Below, piece by piece: positions 60,657 through 64,000 of a stretch of DNA of 64,000 nucleotides. The stretch is from Bryobacterales bacterium. GTDB lineage: Bacteria; Acidobacteriota; Terriglobia; Bryobacterales; Bryobacteraceae. The notes under the pieces are model-generated. The model searched no databases. It had not been told where the DNA came from and saw only the letters and a program-made list of their open reading frames with translations. The stretch spans positions 63,523 through 127,522 of the forward strand of contig PLOR01000097.1 of assembly GCA_003142185.1 (NCBI GenBank), in the 5' to 3' direction. The translations under genes were made by a program, and so were the position numbers. Numbering within the stretch: the stretch's first letter is position 1; every line of letters starts with the position of its first letter.

Positions 60657-61729
60657 TAGCCGTGGCGAATTACTAGGACGTCGCCGTCCTTGACCAGGTA
60701 CTCTTTGCCCTCCAGACGCAGCAGGCCCTTTTCGCGCACGCCGGCATAGCCGCCGTGATCGACGAGCGCTTGCCAGTTCACCACTTCGGCGCGAATGAAC
60801 TTCTTTTCGAAATCGGAGTGGATGGCGCCGGCGGCCTTGACGGCGTGGCTGTTCATGGGGATAGTCCAGGCGCGGCATTCGTCTTCACCGGCGGTGAGGA
60901 AGCTCATCAGGCCGAGCAGCGAATAGGTGGCGGAAATCAGCCGCTCCAGGCCGGATTCCTTGAGGCCGTAGCTGGCTAGGTAATCGGCCTGCTCGGCGGG
61001 CGGCAATTCGGCGAGCTCGGCCTCGATCTTGCCGCAGACCGCGGTCACGGCGGTATTGGCGCGTCCGGCCAGCGGGCCCTCGCGAAATTCGCGCTCACGC
61101 TCGGCCATCCGGGCCGCGTCGCCTTCGCCCAGGTTCAAGACATAGAGCACAGGCTTGCGCGAAAGGAACTGAAAACCGCGAATGCGTTTCTCATCGTCGG
61201 CGTCGATCGAGAGCTGGCGTAGCGGCTGGTTCTGTTCGAGCGAGGCCTGGCACCGCACCAACAGGTCGAATTCGCGATCAAGCTCCGGATTCTTGATCTT
61301 CTTGCGATCCTTGTCCAGGCGCTCCAGGCGCTTTTCGATCACCACCAGGTCGCTGAGGATGAGCTCGGTATCGACGTCTTCGAGATCGCGCAGCGGATTG
61401 ACCGAGCCTTTCTCGTGCGGGACGGTCTCATCTTCAAACAGGCGCAGCACGTGGGCAAAGGCGTCGCCCACGCGAAGGCTGGCCAGGTAGGCTGGATCGC
61501 GCAGGCTCTCGCGCGAGACCGAAGGCATGTCCACGTATTCGACCGTAGCGTGGGTGACCTTGGGAGGCTCGAAGAGGCGGCCGAGCGCTTCGAGGCGCGC
61601 GTCCGGAACCTTGGCGACGCCGGTACGCACGGCGGTGGATCCCATGCGCGTTTCGTGATGGACGCCGGTCAGAATGGCGAACAGAGAGGTCTTGCCCGTC
61701 ATGGGCAAGCCGATAATGGCTGTCTTCAT
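60656..61729 (-). CDS. ychF: YchF/Obg-like P-loop NTPase
   Basis: 357 residues. Walker A is [11 protein letters not shown], and VDMPS with the following [14 protein letters not shown] gives the switch II region. The middle holds helical inserts, and the C-terminus is a TGS-type domain: [14 protein letters not shown], then [40 protein letters not shown] and [21 protein letters not shown]. YchF is a universal ribosome-associated ATPase with roles in translation quality and stress. Confidence 0.9.
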   Translation of the reverse strand: [357 protein letters not shown]

Positions 61730-61741
61730 AAAGGCGTGTCT

Positions 61742-62725
61742 CTACAGGGGGACTTCCACCTGGGTGAGAATTTGTTCGATGATGCGCTCGCCCGCGTCGA
61801 GGCGGCGCTCTACCAGGGTGTTGCGCGTGTTGATCACCACGCGATGGGCGAAGACGGGTACGGCCAGCCGCTTAGCGTCGTCGGGCGTCGAGTAGTCGCG
61901 GCCTTCGAGCAGGGCGAGCGCCTGCGCGGCCCGATAGAGTGCCTGCGCGCCGCGCGGGCTGACGCCCAACGCCAGCGATTCGTGATGCCGGGTCTGCTCG
62001 ACGATGGCGAGGATGTAATCCACCACCGCGTCTTCCACCAGGACGCCTTGCGCCGCGTCCTGCAGGCGCAGGATATCTTCCGCCACCAGGCCGCTCGGGC
62101 CGGCTTCGGGCAGCGCGCCGCCGGACTGGCGCACGATTTCGCGCTCGCTGGCCGTGTCCGGGTAACCGATGCGCAGCCGCATGAAGAAGCGGTCCAGTTG
62201 CGATTCCGGCAGCGGGTAGGTGCCATGATGCTCGACCGGATTCTGCGTGGCGATCACCATGAACGGGCGCGGCAGCGAGTGCGGTCGTCCGTCGATGGTC
62301 ACCTGGCTCTCGTTCATGGCTTCGAGCAGCGCGGATTGCGTCTTCGGCGTGGTGCGATTGATTTCATCCGCCAGCAGGAAGTTGGTGAAGATGGGACCCG
62401 GCTTGAACTCGAAAGCTTCCGACTGGAGGTTATAGATGGTGACGCCGAGCACGTCGCTGGGCAGCATGTCGCTGGTGAACTGCAAGCGGTGAAATCGGCA
62501 GGCGATGGAGCGCGCCAGGGCCTGCGCCAAAGTGGTTTTGCCGACGCCGGGAACGTCTTCGATCAGCAGATGGCCGCGCGCCAGCAGGCAGACCAGCGAA
62601 AACCGGATGACCTCCGGCTTGCCGCGAATCGCCGACCCGAGCGCCGCTTCGAGCGGTTCGAAGCTGGGGAGAACGCGGGGCGGGATTCCAGCCGGAGAAG
62701 CGACCAACGATTCCCGCTCGGTCAT
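61742..62725 (-). CDS. MoxR-type AAA+ ATPase
   Basis: 327 residues. The AAA_3 domain has HLLIEDVPGVGKTTLAQALA (Walker A), LQFTSDMLPSDVLG, FLLADEINRTTPKTQSALLEAMNE (Walker B) and VIATQNPVEHHGTYPLPESQLDRFF (sensor region), then the AAA lid. MoxR proteins help assemble or remodel enzyme complexes and envelope proteins, usually beside DUF58/VWA genes, which are absent here. ychF follows 12 bp downstream on the same strand. Confidence 0.92.
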   Translation of the reverse strand: MTERESLVASPAGIPPRVLPSFEPLEAALGSAIRGKPEVIRFSLVCLLARGHLLIEDVPGVGKTTLAQALARSIACRFHRLQFTSDMLPSDVLGVTIYNLQSEAFEFKPGPIFTNFLLADEINRTTPKTQSALLEAMNESQVTIDGRPHSLPRPFMVIATQNPVEHHGTYPLPESQLDRFFMRLRIGYPDTASEREIVRQSGGALPEAGPSGLVAEDILRLQDAAQGVLVEDAVVDYILAIVEQTRHHESLALGVSPRGAQALYRAAQALALLEGRDYSTPDDAKRLAVPVFAHRVVINTRNTLVERRLDAGERIIEQILTQVEVPL

Positions 62726-62755
62726 TATAAAGCCATGATACTAGACCGGCGCCAG

Positions 62756-62778
62756 GTGGGGCATGCTTTAGCTTGCCG
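62756..62778 (+). repeat. REP-like element, GTGG family A
   Basis: GTGG then GGCATGC-TTTA-GCTTGCC, the same element as at 48403, 35 bp before the hicB start. Confidence 0.7.
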
Positions 62779-62812
62779 ACCGTTGCACGCGCCGAGAAAG
62801 TAGAATGGCGTC

Positions 62813-63001
62813 GTGAGCACCGCCCGTTACGTCCACTGGCAAGACGGAAGCATGTGGCTTGGGTATTTTGTGGAGTTCCCCGATTACATGACCCAAGGTG
62901 AGACGCTGCCGGAATTGGAAGAGAATCTCCGCGACCTCTACCGGGACCTGACAAGCGGCGACATTCCCGGCATCCGCAGAGTCGCCGAGCTTGCGAGGTA
63001 G
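62813..63001 (+). CDS. hicB: HicB-family antitoxin, orphan
   Basis: 62 residues from GTG 62813. YVHWQDGSMWLGYFVEFPDYMTQGETLPELEENLRDLYRDLTSGDIPGIRRVAEL is the compact HicB fold, partner of the HicA RNA-binding toxin. The usual hicA gene is not found on either side. The TAG stop comes from the GTAG of the REP doublet that follows, so the element may have replaced the end of the operon. Confidence 0.85.
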   Translation: MSTARYVHWQDGSMWLGYFVEFPDYMTQGETLPELEENLRDLYRDLTSGDIPGIRRVAELAR

Positions 63002-63075
63002 GACAGACCATCGCCTTTTGTGGTCTGTCGTTGGCGGGCGGAAGACAGTCGACAAAAACCGATCGACTGTCCTAC
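62998..63075. repeat. GTAG-type REP doublet after hicB
   Basis: GTAGGACAGACCA...TGGTCTGTC, a spacer, then GACAGTCGA...TCGACTGTC and CTAC. The two hairpins are in opposite orientation, as at 14887-14975, whose second half has almost the same stem. Confidence 0.8.
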
Positions 63076-63124
63076 CAGGGCACGCACATTAGGCGGCGCT
63101 CCGCTAGACCGCGGAGAATTGAGC

Positions 63125-64000
63125 CTATCGCGCCCGCCCTTCCAGCACCTCCCATGCCCGCCGTGCCACGATCAGCTCTTCGTTGGTGGCGAGGGCCAGC
63201 ACGGTGACGGGCGAAGCGGCGGTGGAGACGGGGCGGTCGCCGGCACCGGCCTCGTTTCGCTCGCGATCAAGCTGGACGCCCAGGAATTCCAGGCCCTCGC
63301 AACACGCGGCGCGCAAGCGGGCGGAGTTTTCGCCGATGCCGCCAGTGAACGCAATAGCTTCAATCCCGCCCATGGCGGCGGCGTACGCGCCGATGGTCTT
63401 CTTCACCTGGTAAACGAAGACCGCCAGCGCGAGCGCCGCGCTGCGGTTGCCGGCCGCGGCAGCGGCTTCGAGGTCGCGCACGTCGCCGCCGGCGATGCCG
63501 GAAAGGCCGGCCAGGCCGCTCGCCTGCGCCAGTTGTCGGCGCACTTCCTCCACGCTCCAGCCGCGGCGCTCCATCATGTAGAGCACGGCGAACACGTCCA
63601 CGTCGCCGGAGCGCGTGGCGTTTTCCAAACCCGATTGCGGCGAAAATCCCATCGTGGTGTCGATCGAATGCCCGCCGGCGATGGCGCAGATGGAAGAGCT
63701 GCCGCCCAGGTGGCAACTCACCAGCTTCGGATTTCGACCCAACATCTCGCGCACCCGCCCGGCGATGAACTGATGCGAGGCGCCGTGAAACCCGTACTTG
63801 ACGACGCCCTCCGCGCGCCACTCCGCAGGGACGCCGTAGAGACGGGCGTACTCCGGCATCGTCGAATGAAACTCCGGCTCGAAAGCGCACACGATGGGCA
63901 GGCCCGGCATGGCCTTCTCGAAGCCATCGATGGCGGCCAGGTAGATAGCATTGTGCAGCGCCGCCGCCGCCAGGTATCGCCGCATGGCGGCCAGCACGCC
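63125..64000 (-). CDS. ackA: Acetate kinase, C-terminal part
   Basis: The frame runs off the right edge, so the N-terminus is missing; 291 codons are present. KYGFHGASHQFI (usually FHGTSH), SCHLGGSSSICAIAGGHSIDTTMGF and the GLENATRSGDVDVF segment are the acetate kinase signature, followed by FTGGIGENSA and the C-terminal EELIVARRAWEVL. It interconverts acetate and acetyl phosphate with ATP. The Gly-Gly-Ser-Ser stretch differs from the common GNGAS, as may be normal in this clade. Confidence 0.92.
   Translation of the reverse strand, partial: GVLAAMRRYLAAAALHNAIYLAAIDGFEKAMPGLPIVCAFEPEFHSTMPEYARLYGVPAEWRAEGVVKYGFHGASHQFIAGRVREMLGRNPKLVSCHLGGSSSICAIAGGHSIDTTMGFSPQSGLENATRSGDVDVFAVLYMMERRGWSVEEVRRQLAQASGLAGLSGIAGGDVRDLEAAAAAGNRSAALALAVFVYQVKKTIGAYAAAMGGIEAIAFTGGIGENSARLRAACCEGLEFLGVQLDRERNEAGAGDRPVSTAASPVTVLALATNEELIVARRAWEVLEGRAR

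Overview
The window reads as chromosomal DNA of a high-GC Acidobacteriota bacterium, most likely Bryobacterales and close to Solibacter. The pointers are an NHL-repeat protein ending in the Solibacter-type C-terminal domain (TIGR03437), a PadR regulator followed by a large FtsX/MacB permease without ATPase (the acidobacterial ADOP family), many secreted hydrolases, frequent GTG and TTG starts, and no rRNA, tRNA, phage or IS genes. The placement rests on recognised families, not on a database search.

Layout. 1-6.8 kb: end of a sugar isomerase gene, a secreted DinB protein, remains of a toxin-antitoxin pair, icd-purE, an outer-membrane protein, rluB and a HutI-like amidohydrolase flanked by inverted repeats. 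6.9-10.2 kb: a very large surface protein (OmpA domain, barrel-like region, PKD, six Ig-like repeats). 10.4-10.8 kb: RNase P RNA (rnpB). 11-20 kb: secreted M20 peptidase, GH16 glucanase, iron alcohol dehydrogenase, YprB-like exonuclease, membrane glycosyltransferase and a frameshifted TonB-type gene. 20-29.8 kb: DnaC-like ATPase, GH35-like protein, MpaB-like oxygenase, NHL protein, and hemW with threonine aldolase. 29.9-38.5 kb: housekeeping genes (ppiD, dedA, Rrf2 regulator, clpP, lipA, acpS, nikR, dtd). 38.5-46.4 kb: a long minus-strand run with three overlapping amidohydrolase genes, methyltransferase, transglutaminase-like protein, Nudix and polX. 46.5-49 kb: VapBC-like pair, alginate-lyase-like protein, zincin. 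49-53.9 kb: cmk-lysC and mutS2. 54.1-55.7 kb: an accessory pair, a DUF91/NucS-like nuclease with a PUA/EVE-like tail facing an Nmad-like protein. 55.7-64 kb: recX, envelope proteins, PadR-ADOP, ychF, moxR, an orphan hicB and the 3' part of ackA.

The strongest unexplained layer is a dense set of short hairpin elements built like RAYT-type REPs: a GTAG or GTGG head followed by a palindrome, often in inverted pairs. They lie between genes, touch stop codons (lysC, ADOP permease, ychF, hicB), lie inside hemW and sit inside a peripheral helix of rnpB. The other leading candidates are the nuclease/Nmad pair and the intimin-like order of the large surface protein.

All calls come from reading the sequence. 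Family names come from recognised motifs, and start codons were chosen from ribosome-binding sites and family N-termini where visible.
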